A DNA stretch of 64,000 nucleotides from Muscardinus avellanarius (GCA_963383645.1 OY726579.1:493501-557500); one strand, 5' to 3'. Counted from the stretch's first letter, positions 30,193 through 63,044 are shown. Notes: generated by a model not told the origin, from the sequence alone. Numbers and translations: made by a program.

Positions 30193-31843
30193 GAAAAAAT
30201 AGGGCTGGGGGTGGAGCTCGAAGGTAGAATGTCCCTGGGTTCCATCCCCAGTACCATGAAAAAAAAAAAATAATAATAATAACAACAACAAAAAAGGCTG
30301 GGGGTGGTGTAGCTTGAAGGCGGAATGCCTAAATTCAATCCCAGTACCACCAAAAAAAAAAGGTCCCAGAGTTTTTAGAAGTCATGTAATTAATTACTAT
30401 TGCTCTATGAGGACTCCTAATGTTTCATCAGTATCGGCAAAGCCTTTTAGAATTAGAGAAAAACCTAGAGAACCTAGATTCCATCTGTGAAAAAGAGCCC
30501 TCTACTTTTTCCAACACTATTTTATCACCTCAGCCACAACGCAATCTACACTTCCCCCAAAATACCTCTTCCTCTGCAGACTCCTCTACGTAAGACTGTT
30601 TCATCAGTCTTTCCAACTGCTCTCTATTCCCAACATATGAGAAAGGCAGTTAAGCATGATAATTATTCCCTACAACCTCCTCCAGTGTTCAGTCATCTCT
30701 CCGTCACCTTCACTTTTTAAGGCTAAAACATCTGGCCGCTGAGACAGTCTCCCACACAGTGACTCAATCAACAGATTCAACACGGAGCTAACACAAGTTC
30801 CTTTTTAGCTCTTCCCTGGCTGTTTTGCAAAAGGGCTTCAGCACCCATTTTGACATCTTTCTTCGACTCTGGCCTTGCCTCCCCATTCATCTATTTCCTC
30901 CTGTCCACATCTTATTCCTCCTGCCTGTCTAAACTTCCATCATCAAGACCCAGCTCAAGCCGGGCGCGGTGGCGCAGGCCTGTAATCCCAGCATCCGGGA
31001 GGCTGAGACCGGAGGATGGCGGTTCATGGCCAGCCTCAGCTACTTAGTGCGGCCCTTTGCAACTCGGTGAGACCTTGTTCCAAAATAAAGAATAAATAGG
31101 GCTGGGGGTGTAGCTCGGAGGTAGGATGCCCCTGGGTTCCATCCCCAATAACGAAAAATTACATATATACATACATACGTACGTACGTACACACACACAC
31201 ACACGGAGAACAGGGGTAAAAATCCCTTTTATTTTTTTATTTTACTTTATTTTTTATTTATTTATTTTTTGCGGGTCTGGGGATGGAACCCAGGGGCATT
31301 CAACCTCCGAGCTACAACCCCTGCCCTCTTTATTTTGAAACCGGGTCTCACTGAGCTGCAGAGGGCCTCACTAAGTAGCCGAGGCTGTCCGCGAACCGCG
31401 ATCCTCCGGTCTCAGCCTCCCGAATGCCGGGATGACCAGCGTGCGCCGCCGCGCCCGGCTTTAGAAATTCCTTTTACAGGCTTGACCGTCCAGAGGGCTA
31501 TGGACAGTGCACAAAGAATTGAAGACTGTTACCAGGAGGCCAGGCCTAGGAAAGATTTTGGAAAAGCGGCCTCGCCTACGCTGGCTCCGAGGAGCCGGCT
31601 AGAAGCGAACAGAGCATTTACTACAGTCAGGATATCCGCCATAGAGAGGGCTTCCGAGGCCCCACGGCGAGAAGGACGCCGCCTGGAGGAGGAAGCCCCC
31701 CGCCGCCCCCCGCCGCCCCGCTGACCGAACGAGTTGAGAAAGTCCGCGATTTTCTTGATGCTGCTGGTGATGACTTCGATGTACTCCCTGTTCGCCCAGT
31801 CCTGGTGAATCTCCCGCTGCACCGGATCCTCCTGGCCCGCCAT
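27416..31843 (-). CDS. BRK1: BRK1 (HSPC300), complete gene (three coding exons)
   Basis: BRK1 is the smallest subunit of the WAVE regulatory complex (WAVE, CYFIP, NAP1, ABI, BRK1), which relays Rac signals to Arp2/3 actin nucleation at the leading edge. Coding exons: 31843-31726, 29133-29051 and 27442-27416. The joined product has 75 aa, the usual length, beginning [16 protein letters not shown] and ending [11 protein letters not shown]. It is a single helix for almost its whole length, including the heptad-like segment [18 protein letters not shown] that packs in the WAVE complex helical bundle. As far as I recall the human protein, I see no difference from it. Start context GCCATGG is a good Kozak match. 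Identity is certain. Confidence 0.97.
27636..28990 (-). mobile_element. Minus-strand SINE array in BRK1 intron 2
   Basis: Copies about 27636-27820, ID halves 27836-27905 and 27935-28005, copy 28018-28208, ID halves 28216-28340, copy 28343-28528, then four successive left halves from 28530 to 28990, ending about 60 bp short of BRK1 exon 2. (TTTA)n at 27902-27935. Confidence 0.8.
29051..29133 (-). CDS. BRK1: BRK1 coding exon 2
   Basis: Encodes [15 protein letters not shown] to IEAR. Acceptor TTTTACCAG, donor GTGAGT. It completes Asp40 with its first two bases. Confidence 0.95.
29290..29842 (+). mobile_element. MLT1-type LTR
   Basis: CCCAATCCCTGGAACCCGTG, AAAAGGGACTGTGCAGATGT, then an interior with GGCTCTGAAGGGCAAGG, and CTTAGCCCAGGGCAG to AGAAAACTAACAC follow the order of mammalian MLT1 LTRs. 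It lies in BRK1 intron 1. Confidence 0.7.
29852..30362 (+). mobile_element. SINE with a nested SINE in its linker
   Basis: Outer copy: left half 29852-29983 and right half about 30196-30260. Inner copy of the CTTCCAGGAACCCC subfamily 29984-30192 with a (AAAT)n tail. A separate ID half follows at 30294-30352. Confidence 0.85.
30363..30956. other. Unique intron sequence of BRK1 with L2-like end
   Basis: Pyrimidine-rich unique DNA. The last part (about 30860-30956, ending CATCAAGACCCAGCTCAAG) resembles an L2 fragment. No exon seen. Confidence 0.4.
30957..31460. mobile_element. Inverted SINE pair in BRK1 intron 1
   Basis: Plus copy about 30957-31155 with (ATAC/GTAC)n and (AC)n tail to 31205, and minus copy about 31265-31460. 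Confidence 0.85.
31726..31843 (-). CDS. BRK1: BRK1 coding exon 1
   Basis: Encodes residues 1-39 ([10 protein letters not shown] to DFLNSF) plus the first base of Asp40. The donor GTCAGC is non-optimal but placed as expected. Confidence 0.95.
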
Positions 31844-32130
31844 GGCTGCCGCCGAGGGAGGGATGCCACTGCGCACGCGCGCCGCGCCGCCGGCCGCCCG
31901 CGCGCATGCGCCGCCGGCCCACGCCCCGCCCCCGGAGCCCCGCGAGGCGCCGGGATTGTGGCGCGCCTGCGCAGTGCCACGCCCCCGCCTGCGTCCCCGC
32001 GGGCTCCCACGCCCCGGGGAACAGATGCGCCGGCTCGGGCGGCGGGGACGGACCGTGCGCGGCCCGCAGCGCCCGCACGCCCGCGCTGGTCGTGGGCTCG
32101 CCTCCGCCCCGCGTAGCTGCTCCGAGCTCG
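31844..32130 (-). promoter_or_regulatory. BRK1: BRK1 5' UTR and CpG-island promoter
   Basis: Extremely CpG-rich sequence without a TATA box upstream of the BRK1 ATG. It includes a perfect NRF1 palindrome GCGCATGCGC (31902-31911), a second NRF1-like GCGCCTGCGC (31963-31972) and several GC boxes. Transcription of BRK1 leaves leftward. The CpG-rich block near 32800-33080 probably serves FANCD2OS rightward. Confidence 0.7.
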
Positions 32131-32182
32131 TTTGCACAGCGTCAGCAGTAAGGCGGACAGTGGGTTAAAACAATACATCCAA

Positions 32183-32610
32183 AGCCGGGCGTGGTGGCGC
32201 ACGCTGGTCATCCCAGCATTTGGGAGGCTGAGACAGGAGGATCGAGGTTCGCGGACAGCCTCGGCTACTTAGTGAGGGCCTCCACAACTTAGACCCTATT
32301 TCAAAATAAAGAATAAAAAATAGGGCGGGGGTGTAGGTCAGAGGTCGAATGCCCCTGGGTTCCATCCCTAGACCCGCAAAAACAAAAACACTAAATTCAA
32401 GCCTCATAGAAATTGCCTGATTTTAAGCCCCCTTTGTGGTACTAGGGATTGAACCCAGGGGGCATTCTACGTCCAAGCTAAACCCCCAGCCCTATTAGTT
32501 TTATTTTGCAACAGGGTCTACTAGATCGATGAGAGTCCCATCGCTTGCTGAGGGTATTTTCGTACCTGCAATCCTGTCCCAATATCCCTACAAACATGCG
32601 CCACCATGAC
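32183..32610. mobile_element. SINE pair between BRK1 and FANCD2OS promoters
   Basis: Plus copy about 32183-32390 and a more diverged minus copy about 32433-32610. Confidence 0.8.
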
Positions 32611-32799
32611 CAGCTATTCCTGTCGCCTAATTTTTATGCAGAGGCTTTTATATTTGAGCACAGTCCTTGAGGTGGGGGTATCTGTCCTCTGTGACCTGAT
32701 CAAAGGCACACAGGTATGGCGCACACAGGTATGGCGAGATGGGTGGGGAGAAGGTATCACACGGGTGAGATTCGAACCAGTGCTCCTGAAGCCGGAGTC

Positions 32800-33080
32800 C
32801 CGGCTGAGGAGTGGGTGGCGGCTAGCTCTGCGGCCTCCAAAAGGTGCAGGGGCGCCTAGAGCCCACCCCCGCCCCCGCCCCCGGCCGAGTCACAAAGGCG
32901 GTTGCCAGGCGCCCGCTGGCGAAAAGATGCAGCCTCCACTCTGGAGTGTGCGGCTCGCGGAGCTGAGCAGGTGAGCCCCTGGCCCTGATGGCGGGCCCAG
33001 GCCTGGGCTCCCACGTGGCCTCCACCTCTGCACTGGCGGCCAGGCCCCTGAGCCCGGGGGGGATCCCTGGGCACAAGCCC
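32800..33080 (+). promoter_or_regulatory. FANCD2OS: CpG-rich block, probable FANCD2OS promoter
   Basis: A second GC-rich non-repetitive block about 1 kb from BRK1 exon 1. It contains CCCCGCCCCCGCCCC-type GC boxes (about 32865-32883) just before a plausible plus-strand first exon that ends in a strong donor at 32971. Confidence 0.5.
32900..32970 (+). other. FANCD2OS: Candidate non-coding first exon of FANCD2OS
   Basis: The plus strand reads GAGCTGAGCAG followed by GTGAGC at 32971, a strong donor inside a CpG-rich block. FANCD2OS needs a 5' exon because its coding exon starts directly after a splice acceptor (38480). The left limit is only a guess. In other mammals the 5' end of this gene lies on the BRK1 side, which fits. 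Confidence 0.4.
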
Positions 33081-33569
33081 CTTCCCCAAGTATCCCAGCC
33101 CCTTGGAATCTGTTGGCGGTTTCAGGAACTCCGCTGTGCTTCGGCGCTGCCTTCCCTTTTCTCGGGGGGAAAATGGAGGGGCTAGGTTCCTTGGAGAGGC
33201 AAGAGTGGTCTTAATGGTCAGCCTTCGGGGCCAGCCTTGCACAGGCTTTGGAGATTCAACCCCTCCTCTACAGATGACAGTGACTTCCTGTTATGGATGG
33301 CGCTGGACCATTTTTAAACCTTGTGGAAAGACCCCTGGTTAGAAGCGCTCTCATTCCGGGCCCAGTATTTGACAAGCCTTTTTGCCTTTGGTTCTATCTC
33401 ATTTTAGGAGTCAAGAAAGGGATCCTGGTACTAAATTCTTTTGGCCCCATGTTCCAGAGGAACATAGGAACTCTCCACCACCCCAACTTGCCATATTGCT
33501 GTATCACACTAGTCTTGATCTTGTGCGCATGCTATTAAGGTCAAGATAATCTTACAGCAGATCCTGCAT
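33081..33569. other. Unique intron sequence of FANCD2OS
   Basis: No recognisable repeat or exon. Confidence 0.4.
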
Positions 33570-33792
33570 CCGGAAGTTTTCTTCTTTTTTATATTTTTAA
33601 ATTTAATTTTATTGTTATTATTTTATTGGTGCATTCTAGTCATACATCTTAATGGGATAAAAGATGGTGAAGACATACATGCACACCTCACCCAATATTA
33701 GCCTTATCCAATCCCCATCCCTCCTTTCCATGCTTGGCTTGGCTTAGTGATTGACTTTGATATGCTTAAGTACACCATGTGCTTTAGAGTGT
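33570..33792. mobile_element. Probable L1 3'-end fragment
   Basis: ATTGGTGCATTCTAGTCATA with a following CATACATGCACACC and CCCCATCCCTCC stretch resembles a repeat frequent in squirrel-family genomes that I take to be an L1 tail. A shorter copy of the same opening is at 45572. Confidence 0.45.
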
Positions 33793-33871
33793 TCCTCCTC
33801 CTCCTCCTCCTCCTCCTCTCACCCCCTCCTCCTCCTCCTCCTCTTCTTTCTTCTTCTCCTTCTTCTTCTTC
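33793..33871 (+). repeat. (TCC)n/(TTC)n microsatellite
   Basis: Imperfect CTC and TTC triplet tracts, the tail of the adjacent minus SINE. Confidence 0.85.
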
Positions 33872-35330
33872 TGGGTCTGGGGATGGAACCCAGGGGCATT
33901 CGACCTCTGAGCTACATCCCCTGCCCTTCTTTTTATTCTTTATTTTGAGAGAGGGTCTCACTGAGTTGCGGAGGGCCTCACTAAGTAGCTGAGGCTGTCC
34001 GCAAAACGCGATCCTCCTGTCTCAGCCTCCCGAATGCTGGGATGACAAGTGTGTGCCACCACGCCCGGTTTTTTTTTTTTTTTTTTAATCAAACCCAGGA
34101 CCATTCAACCTGAGTATGTTACACCCCAGCCCATTTTTATATTGAAACAGGGCCTCACTAAATTGCTGAAGCTAGCCTTAAAAGCAAGATCGCAGTCCCA
34201 GCCATCCCAGTACTGGGAACTGCAGGCGCCCAGCATGAGAAACCTTTCATAGGCTGTTTGGATCACTGCTCTCTGGGTGTCAGTTTTGAAGATAATTTGA
34301 ACATTTGGTAATTGGCAGAGACTGCATAGAGCCTGAGAAATATACCAGATGGAGGAGATCAACAAATCTCATTTATTTATTTTTATAGTATTGGGGATTG
34401 AACCACCTAGGGGCATTCTACCTATCAGCCCCCAGTCCTACTTTTTTTTGTTTGATTTTATAGTACTGGAGATTAAACCCAGGGGCATTCTACCTCTGAG
34501 CTACACTTCCAACCCTATTTTTTATTCTTTATTTTGAAATAGGGTCTAAGTACCTGAGAGCCTCACTAAAATAGCTGAGTCTGGGCACAAACCTGTGATC
34601 CTCCTGGCTCAGCCTCCCAAGTAGTGGGATTACAAAGTACGTGCCACCACACCTGGCTCTACTTTTTTGTTGTTGTTTTCGGTACTGGGGATTGAATGAG
34701 CCTGGCCATTCTATCTCTGAGCTACACCCCAGCCTTGTTTTTTACTCTTTATTTAGAAACAGGGTCTCACAAAGCTGTGGAGGGCCTCATTAAGTAGCTG
34801 AGGCTGGCCACAAACCTGCAGTCCTCCTGTCCCAGCCTCCCAAGTACTGGGATTACAAGTGTGCTCCACCATGCCCGGCACTCTGCCTTTTTTTTTTTTT
34901 TTTTTTTTTGGTGGTACTGGGGTTCCTGGAAGCCCTTCTACCTCCAGGCTACACTCCAGACCTTTTTTTACATTTTTATTTGGAAAACAGGATCTCCTAA
35001 GCCAGCAAGCGCGGCTGGCTTCGAACCTGCGCGATCCTCCTGTCTCCGCCTCCCAAGCGCGGGGATTACAAGTGTGTGCCACCATGCCCGGCAGCACTCT
35101 GCTTTTTAATTATTTTGAAGCAAAGTCTCACTAAGTTGCAAAGGGGCTCACTATTAGTTACTGAGGCTGGTCACCAACCTGTGTTGTGACCATCTCAGTC
35201 TCCCAAGTACTGGGATTACAGGCATAGGCTACCACATCTGGCTACCAACAGCTCTTTTTTAATTTTTATTGCGGTACTAGGGATGGAACCTAGGGGCATT
35301 CTACCTCTGAGCTACATCTCCAGCCCTATT
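33872..35330 (-). mobile_element. Minus-strand SINE array in FANCD2OS intron
   Basis: Copies about 33872-34070, 34085-34235 (diverged), ID half 34380-34445, copies 34460-34655, 34676-34880, 34907-35095, a left half 35100-35240 and an ID half 35255-35330. 34236-34375 is unique. Confidence 0.75.
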
Positions 35331-35404
35331 TAGTATATTGATTTTATAAAAGTTGAATCTTACTGTGAGTAGTATTTTGAAGTTTTTTTAAAAAATACTT
35401 TGCA

Positions 35405-36300
35405 AAACGCCAGGCGTGGTGGTACACCCTTGTAATCCCCGCGTTTGGGAGGCAGAGACAGGAGGATTGTGCAGGTTCGAAGCCAGCCGCGCTGTCTTAA
35501 GAGACCCTGTTTCCAAATAAGAAAAGTGTATATATATATACACTTTTTATATATATTATATATAGTATATTTTTTATATATATTATATATAGTATATAAT
35601 AGGTCTGGGACTGTAGCCTGAAGGTAGAAGGGTTTCCAGGAACCCCAGTACCACCAAAAAAAAAAAAAAAAATACTTTGCAAAGTTTTGTGGTTTTTTTC
35701 CCCAGTGCTGAGGATGGAACCCAGGGGCATTCTACCCTTCAGCAACACCCCTAACCCTATTATTTATTCTTTTGAAACAGGGACTGAGTTGGAAAGGGTC
35801 TCACCAAATATCTGAGGCTCTCCATGAACCGTGATCCTCCTGTCTCTGCCTCCTAAATACTGGGAGTAAAAGCCTGTGCCACCCCGCCTAAAAGAGCTCC
35901 AACAGCTCTTTTTAAAAGATGAAGTTAGCCAGGTGTGGTGGCTCACACTTAGAATTCCAGTACTTGCGAGGCCAAGACAAGAGGATCACAGGTTCAAAGC
36001 CAGCCTTGGCAACTTAGCAAGGCCCTCCACAATTTAGTGAGACCGTTTTTCCAAATAAGAAATAAAATCAGGTTGGGGGCATAGCATGAAGGTAGAATGC
36101 CTCTGAGTTCAATCCCTGATATGAGAATAAGTAAATAAGTAGATAAATAAATATGAACTTGAAAGGCTAAGACAGGACGACTACAGATTAGAGGCCAGAG
36201 TTAGCAGATTAGTAAAACACTGGAAATAAAAAATAAAAAGAGGGCCAGGGATGGAGCTTGGAGGTAGCATGCCTCTGGGTTTACCTTTCAGTACCAAAAG
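35405..36300. mobile_element. SINE with internal (TA)n expansion and neighbours
   Basis: Plus copy 35405-35665 whose linker at about 35526-35601 has become an AT-repeat containing a perfect GTGTATATATATATACAC palindrome and two copies of a TATATATTATATATAGTATA-type unit. Then a minus copy 35700-35880, plus copy 35929-36130 and ID half 36240-36300. Confidence 0.75.
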
Positions 36301-36638
36301 AGAAAAGGATGGAACTTCACGGATCACACCCTAAGGTGGTGTTATCTCTCAATGGTGAGGATTACTGGATGGGATCCATGAAGCTGGAAGGGACACAGAA
36401 ATATATGTGGCTAGAAAGGGCACTGCTGCGTCCCTTAACATGATAGGTAGGTGTTCAAAATGTTACCTTCTCCAGAAGTCAGTTCAAACCTTAGATACTG
36501 GCAATTTTGAGCCAGAATGATGTCAATTCTGCTTCAATAAATTTCAATAAATTTTGAGTTAGCAACATCCTCTCAGCCCCCCCCTCCAAAAAAGGTCTCC
36601 CATAGATAATACAGCGACAAACAAAACCCCACACCTAC

Positions 36639-36759
36639 CTAGAAAAGCAAGACTTGGAATAATTTTTGGAGCTGCTTTCGGAACATTTCCCTTCTCAATC
36701 TGGTCTAACTCGTCCGAGGTGGTATGAATTGCCCAGGGCTCAGCCAAAGCTGCTCCCTC
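36639..36759 (-). other. Unassigned exon-like open segment
   Basis: A 121-nt minus-strand segment in otherwise repeat-filled DNA is flanked by TTTTCTGATAG (acceptor-like) and GTAGGTG (donor-like). It is open for 40 codons, including AEPWAIHTTSDELDQIEKGN. I do not recognise the peptide. The neighbouring 36760-36860 is CpG-containing and ends in a plus-strand donor-like CGGTAAGG at 36858-36865, so the block may instead be a promoter or alternative first exon of FANCD2OS, or a pseudogene scrap. Confidence 0.25.
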
Positions 36760-36879
36760 CTATCAGAAAACGCAGACGCCGAGAGGAGGCCGTCTCCGTA
36801 ATGCCGAATAGTGAGAGCTGGAGCTGCTTACAAGGAGCGGCACTCATAATTCTCAAGCGGTAAGGCACAACAGAATTCC

Positions 36880-36972
36880 CTAGAGGATTTGGAGAAATGC
36901 GAATTTCTGGGCCCCTCCCCCAGAGTTTGAATCAAGAAGTCTAAGGTAGGCCCCAGGAATTAGCGTTTTCAT
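36880..36972. mobile_element. MER5-type DNA transposon remnant
   Basis: TTCTGGGCCCCTCCCCCAGA, then GAATCAAGAAGTCTAAGG and GGCCCCAGGAATTAGCG follow the MER5/hAT consensus pattern. Confidence 0.6.
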
Positions 36973-38000
36973 TTATTTATTTATTTATTTATTTATTTAT
37001 TATTTATTTATTTATTTATTTTTGTGGTGCTGGGGATGGAACCCAGGGACATTCTACTTCCATGCTACACTCCCAGACCTGTTTTATTCCTTTTTTTTTT
37101 TTTCATTTATTTTTGCGGTTCTGGGGATTGAACCCAGAGGCATTCTGCCTCTTGAGTTATACCCTCAGCTCTTTTTTTTTTACTTTTTATTTTTTATGTT
37201 TTTGCGGTACCCCGGATAGAACCCAGGGGTATTGTACTTCTGAGCTACACACCCTCCGGCTGTATTTTTTATTCTTTATTTTGAAAGAGGGTCTCAGTAA
37301 GTTGTAGAGGCCTAAGTAGCTGAGGCTGTCTGCGAATCGCGATTCTCCTGTCTCCCTCCAAATGCTGGGATTACGAGCATGTGCCACCACCATGCTCACC
37401 TACCCCAGCCCTATTTTTTATTCTTTTTTTTTTCTTTTGCAGTACTGGGGGTTAAACCCAGGAGCAGTCTACCTCTGAGCTACACCCCCAGCCCTATTTT
37501 TTATTTTTTATTTTGAAACAGGGTCTAAGTTGCAGAGGTTTCTGTAAGTAGCTGAGGCTGGCTGGGAACCTGTGGTCTTCCTGTCTCAGCCTCGCAAGTA
37601 CTGGGATTACAAGCATATGCCACCACACCCGGTTTTATTCTTTTATTTCATTCATTCATTCATTCATTCATTTTGGTGTTACTGGGGATGGAACCCAGAG
37701 GCCGTCTGGGCTACACTCCCAGACCTATCTTATATTTTATTTGGAAACAGGGTCTCGCTAAATTGTTGAGCGCCTCACTAAGTAGCTGAGGCTGGCTTTG
37801 AACCTGCGAATCCTCCTGTCTCAGCCTCCCAAGCGCGGGGATTACAAGCGTGCGCCACCACGCCCGGCTTATTCTTTTATTTTGAAGCAGGGTCTCACTA
37901 AGTTGCAGAGTGCCTCACTAAATTGCTGGGAACCCGAGATCCTCCTATCTCAGCCTCTCAAGTACTGGGATTCCAAGCTTGTGCCACCACGGGATCATAC
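36969..38000 (-). mobile_element. Minus-strand SINE array before FANCD2OS coding exon
   Basis: (ATTT)n 36969-37021, ID halves 37022-37080 and 37105-37170, copies about 37195-37400, 37435-37635, 37672-37870 and a left half 37871-38000. (ATTC)n at 37646-37670. Confidence 0.8.
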
Positions 38001-38479
38001 TTTGAGAACCATTTATGTAAAGTACATGGTGTTAGAATCAAATGTTTGTAACACATGACCTCTCTGAGCTTCATCTAATCACTCAAATAATTAGTCTCAT
38101 CATGAAGTCCCAGAAGCCTTTGCACTGCAAAGGCATAGATTCGGTCTTGAGCACAGGTCTCAACAATGGACTGAGAAATTCCATCTCAGACAAATAAATG
38201 CATTTCTTCATTTGTAGAATGAGTTAAAAGCTTCCTTCAAAAAAGTTGTGGAAAGGTTTAATAAAATTTTAGTACGCATAGCAGTTGCCACATTCCATAC
38301 TATTACCTTCCCTAACTGCCCTATAGAGAATTACTAGTATCCTATCACCTACTGGAATCTGTTCATGGGAACCACAGAGTAAGTTTAAGTCAATAATGAG
38401 ACAGGGATGTGATTTTGCACGGCCATGCCCTGACCCAAAGCATGCCAGGGAAATTCCATGTTTGATTCCTCTCCTTTAG
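38001..38479. other. Unique intron before FANCD2OS coding exon
   Basis: No repeat or gene recognised; it ends in the polypyrimidine tract and acceptor at 38479. Confidence 0.4.
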
Positions 38480-38486
38480 GACTTCA

Positions 38487-39023
38487 ATGGCAGGATACCA
38501 GCTCTGGTCACCATGGACCCCACTGGACGAGAGCTTCCAATGGCTGCGGCACACGACACCCACCCCTTCCTCCAAGCACCCCTTCAGGGTCTCCCCCTGC
38601 TTCGCACATACCCCTTCTGACCTTGAAGTGCAGCTGTGCTTTCAAGAGGTCACCCTAGTCCTAGACAGCCCTTTCCTGGAAACCGAAGTGAGCCCCAAGT
38701 TACCCTGCCACACATCAGAGCTGCGAACCACGAACGGCAAGAAAGGACTGGTCAGGAGGCCCCAGCCCGTCCGCCTCAGCGGAGTGGATTCTGTCTTTGG
38801 CAGGGTCGTCACAGCTCAGCCCCCCAAGTGGACTGGGACCTTCAGAGTTTCAGACAAGTCAGCCTTCTGCAAAATTATCAGCAGGGAGCATCAGTGGCCC
38901 ACTGGACTTAAGGAGCCTCAGATTCAGATGACAGTGACGATGTGCAAACAGATGCTGCGCTCCATCCTCTTGCTGTACGCCACATACAAGAAGTGCACCT
39001 TCGCCTTGCAGCACTCCAAGTAA
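38487..39023 (+). CDS. FANCD2OS: FANCD2OS (C3orf24-like), complete coding exon
   Basis: A single uninterrupted reading frame of 178 aa (human 177), from [20 protein letters not shown] to [10 protein letters not shown] recognise the mammalian FANCD2 opposite-strand protein along its entire length. The exon starts at 38480 after acceptor CTCTCCTTTAG, seven bases before the ATG, so earlier exons are non-coding. The function is not established; the human gene is reported mainly in testis. No signal peptide, membrane segment or familiar domain is visible. The C-terminal part from about residue 115 ([13 protein letters not shown] onward) looks the most conserved. It converges on FANCD2, whose last exon begins at 40970 on the other strand. 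A broken or pseudogenic copy is excluded by the intact frame. Confidence 0.93.
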   Translation: MAGYQLWSPWTPLDESFQWLRHTTPTPSSKHPFRVSPCFAHTPSDLEVQLCFQEVTLVLDSPFLETEVSPKLPCHTSELRTTNGKKGLVRRPQPVRLSGVDSVFGRVVTAQPPKWTGTFRVSDKSAFCKIISREHQWPTGLKEPQIQMTVTMCKQMLRSILLLYATYKKCTFALQHSK

Positions 39024-39263
39024 AGGTCCCAGGAGGTCCCCAGTTCTTCACGCCACGCTCTTTGGCTCACTCAGACCTGTCCACTTGAAACTGTGACACC
39101 GCCCCAGCCAGTGTGCTTTCCTGTCAGGCAGTGACAACGCAGGAGCCCTTCCTCTCCAAAAGGGGACCCCATGATACAGAGCAAGGGGAAACATATCCAT
39201 GGTAAAGCTGAACCGCCATATAAAAGTCAAACTCGCACTGACATGTACATGTGATAAAGAACC

Positions 39264-39269
39264 ATTAAA
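39264..39269 (+). promoter_or_regulatory. FANCD2OS: Candidate FANCD2OS poly(A) signal (ATTAAA)
   Basis: ATTAAA occurs 241 bases after the FANCD2OS stop codon, within the unique sequence that ends before the SINE at 39382. Confidence 0.5.
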
Positions 39270-39381
39270 CAAACCACATAAACTACTGAGCCTAGCGTGA
39301 ACTCACTCAAATACCACAGACAATGGGTTGGGGAAAAGGGGACCTCCAGAAGGAAATGTACCAGTTTCTACAAGATGATGA

Positions 39382-40250
39382 CGGGGTGGTGGTGCACACC
39401 TGTAATCCCAGCATTCGGGAGACAGTGACTGGAGGATCGTAGTTCACGGACAGCCTCAGGTACTTAGCGAAGCGCTTCGCAACTCAGTGAGACTCTGTTT
39501 CAAAAAATAAAGAATAAAAAATAGGCCAGAGGGTGTAGCTGGGAGGTACAATGCCCCTGGGTGTTCCATCTCTGGCAACACAAAAAGAAATATCTCCTAG
39601 TACTTGGGACATAGCAAGCTTCTCAGTAATCTAGTTTCAAAATAAAAAATGAAAAAAGGGCTGGGGGTGTAGCTAAAAGGTAGAATGCCTCTGGGATCAA
39701 TCTCCAATACCACAAGCAGTAAGAATATTTACAGCTTGGCAAGAGAGCAAGAGTGAACTAGTAAAATCACTGAAAATCAGCTTTGTGGCAGAAGGCAGAA
39801 CCCCCCCCCGCCCATTTTAACTGACATGTACTCAATCTGTTTTTGGTAAACAAACATTATTTATTTATTTATTTTTGCTACTGGGGATTGTCAGAGACAT
39901 TCTACTACTAAACAATGCTCCAGTCTTTTTAAAATTTTTTAAAATTACGCTGGGCGCAGTGGTGCACGCTTGTAATCCTGACATTTGAGGGGCTGAGACT
40001 AGAGGATCGCGGTTCGCGGCCAGCCTCAGCTACTTAGTGAGGCCCTCCACAACTTAGTGAGACCCTGTTTCAAAATATAGAATAAAAAATAGGGCAGGGC
40101 GTGTAGCTCGGAGGTTGAATGCCCTTGGATTCCATCCCCAGACCCGCAAATTTAAATAAATAAATTTTGAAAGAGGGACCTCCTTAAGTGCCAGGGGGTC
40201 TAAGTTTCTGAGGCTGACCTTGAACCTGTGATCTTCCTGTCTCAGCCTCC
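39382..40250. mobile_element. SINEs between the 3' ends of FANCD2OS and FANCD2
   Basis: Plus copy 39382-39590, an ID half about 39655-39715, a minus ID half 39872-39930, plus copy 39950-40160 and minus left half 40165-40250. Confidence 0.8.
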
Positions 40251-40639
40251 CAAGTCCTGTAGCATTCTTGAACTAGATTATCACCATAACTCAGAATAAT
40301 GTGGAAATAAACATTAAATATATAGAGGTCAGTGTAAGTTTGATGATGCCTTTTCTTCTTCTGTCTTATGCTAAAAATAATAACCAAAAAATTAAAAAGA
40401 CAACCAAAATACTCCTTTTAAATTTTCTTTTAGTACTGACAAACAGTTCATCCCTTCGGGAAAATCATCAAAGTCTCATCATTAATGAAAATGGTCCCTA
40501 AAACAGAGGACATGACCTTGAGCAACAGAACTGTATTGATTGGCACCAGTACCCATTATTTCTCTTACAAATCTCAATTCAATTCCGACTAATCTTTGAA
40601 TAGCAAGAAAATCTAAGAAAGAGGAACGAGGTAGCTGAA

Positions 40640-40969
40640 GCAAAATAGAAAGTAATTTATTAATTAAATTATACATGTCTAAATTTTAGAATAAATCAGT
40701 TTCAAAACTAGTTCACAAAGCCTAGAATCGTGCCTAAGAGTGTGAACCCAAAGCACAGCGTCACCATGTTTCAACAAACCAGTAAATAATGCTACCCTGG
40801 GATCCTGAGCCAGGGACTTTGACTACGCCAGACAACCACGAAATGCACAAGCCAAGTAAATAAAACTCACTCCTGAAGGACAAAACAGGACAGTTCCAAC
40901 TAGAAAGCCGAAGGCAGGCTGCACCCGACCACGAGGCGCAGAGGCGCGGGGCGCAGGCTCCCGCGGGGG
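40640..40969 (-). other. FANCD2: FANCD2 3' UTR
   Basis: Non-repetitive AT-rich sequence after the FANCD2 stop, with AATAAA on the minus strand at 40661-40656. The tail-to-tail distance to the FANCD2OS end is about 1.35 kb and is filled mostly by SINEs (39382-40250). Confidence 0.55.
40656..40661 (-). promoter_or_regulatory. FANCD2: Candidate FANCD2 poly(A) signal (AATAAA)
   Basis: AATAAA on the minus strand about 310 bp downstream of the stop codon. Confidence 0.5.
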
Positions 40970-62649
<21,680 letters not shown>

Positions 62650-63044
62650 CTGAAAGAGAGACCAGGCAGCAGGGCTCAATGGTACCAACCATACCCCATC
62701 ATTAGACGTGGAATGCAGTCACCCAGCTGGCTAAAAACTAGCTTGCAAAATTACCAAGTACAGCATGAATGTTTGCAAGATATATTCAAGACATCTGACA
62801 TTGTTTTGGCAGAGCAAAATGGCTAGAGAACTTATAGGATATCATATTGTAATAATTATGACCAATTAAAATAAAACCATTCTAAATAATTACATGAAAT
62901 AACCAAAGAGATAAGGACTAAAAGTAGAAAAACGTAGAGGAACGAGGGTACCCTGAGGAGAAAGTAGGAGAAGAAAGGGGAATGCTAAGGAATGAAGCGA
63001 ACCAAATTATAATATTATAAGCAAACATGAAAATGTAACAGCAA
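62650..63044. other. Unique FANCD2 intron
   Basis: AT-rich, no repeat or exon recognised. Confidence 0.4.

Noticed and set aside
31529..32211. Long open frames around BRK1 exon 1 in three frames
   Set aside because: CpG-island artefacts; only the 39 codons from 31843 match a known protein.
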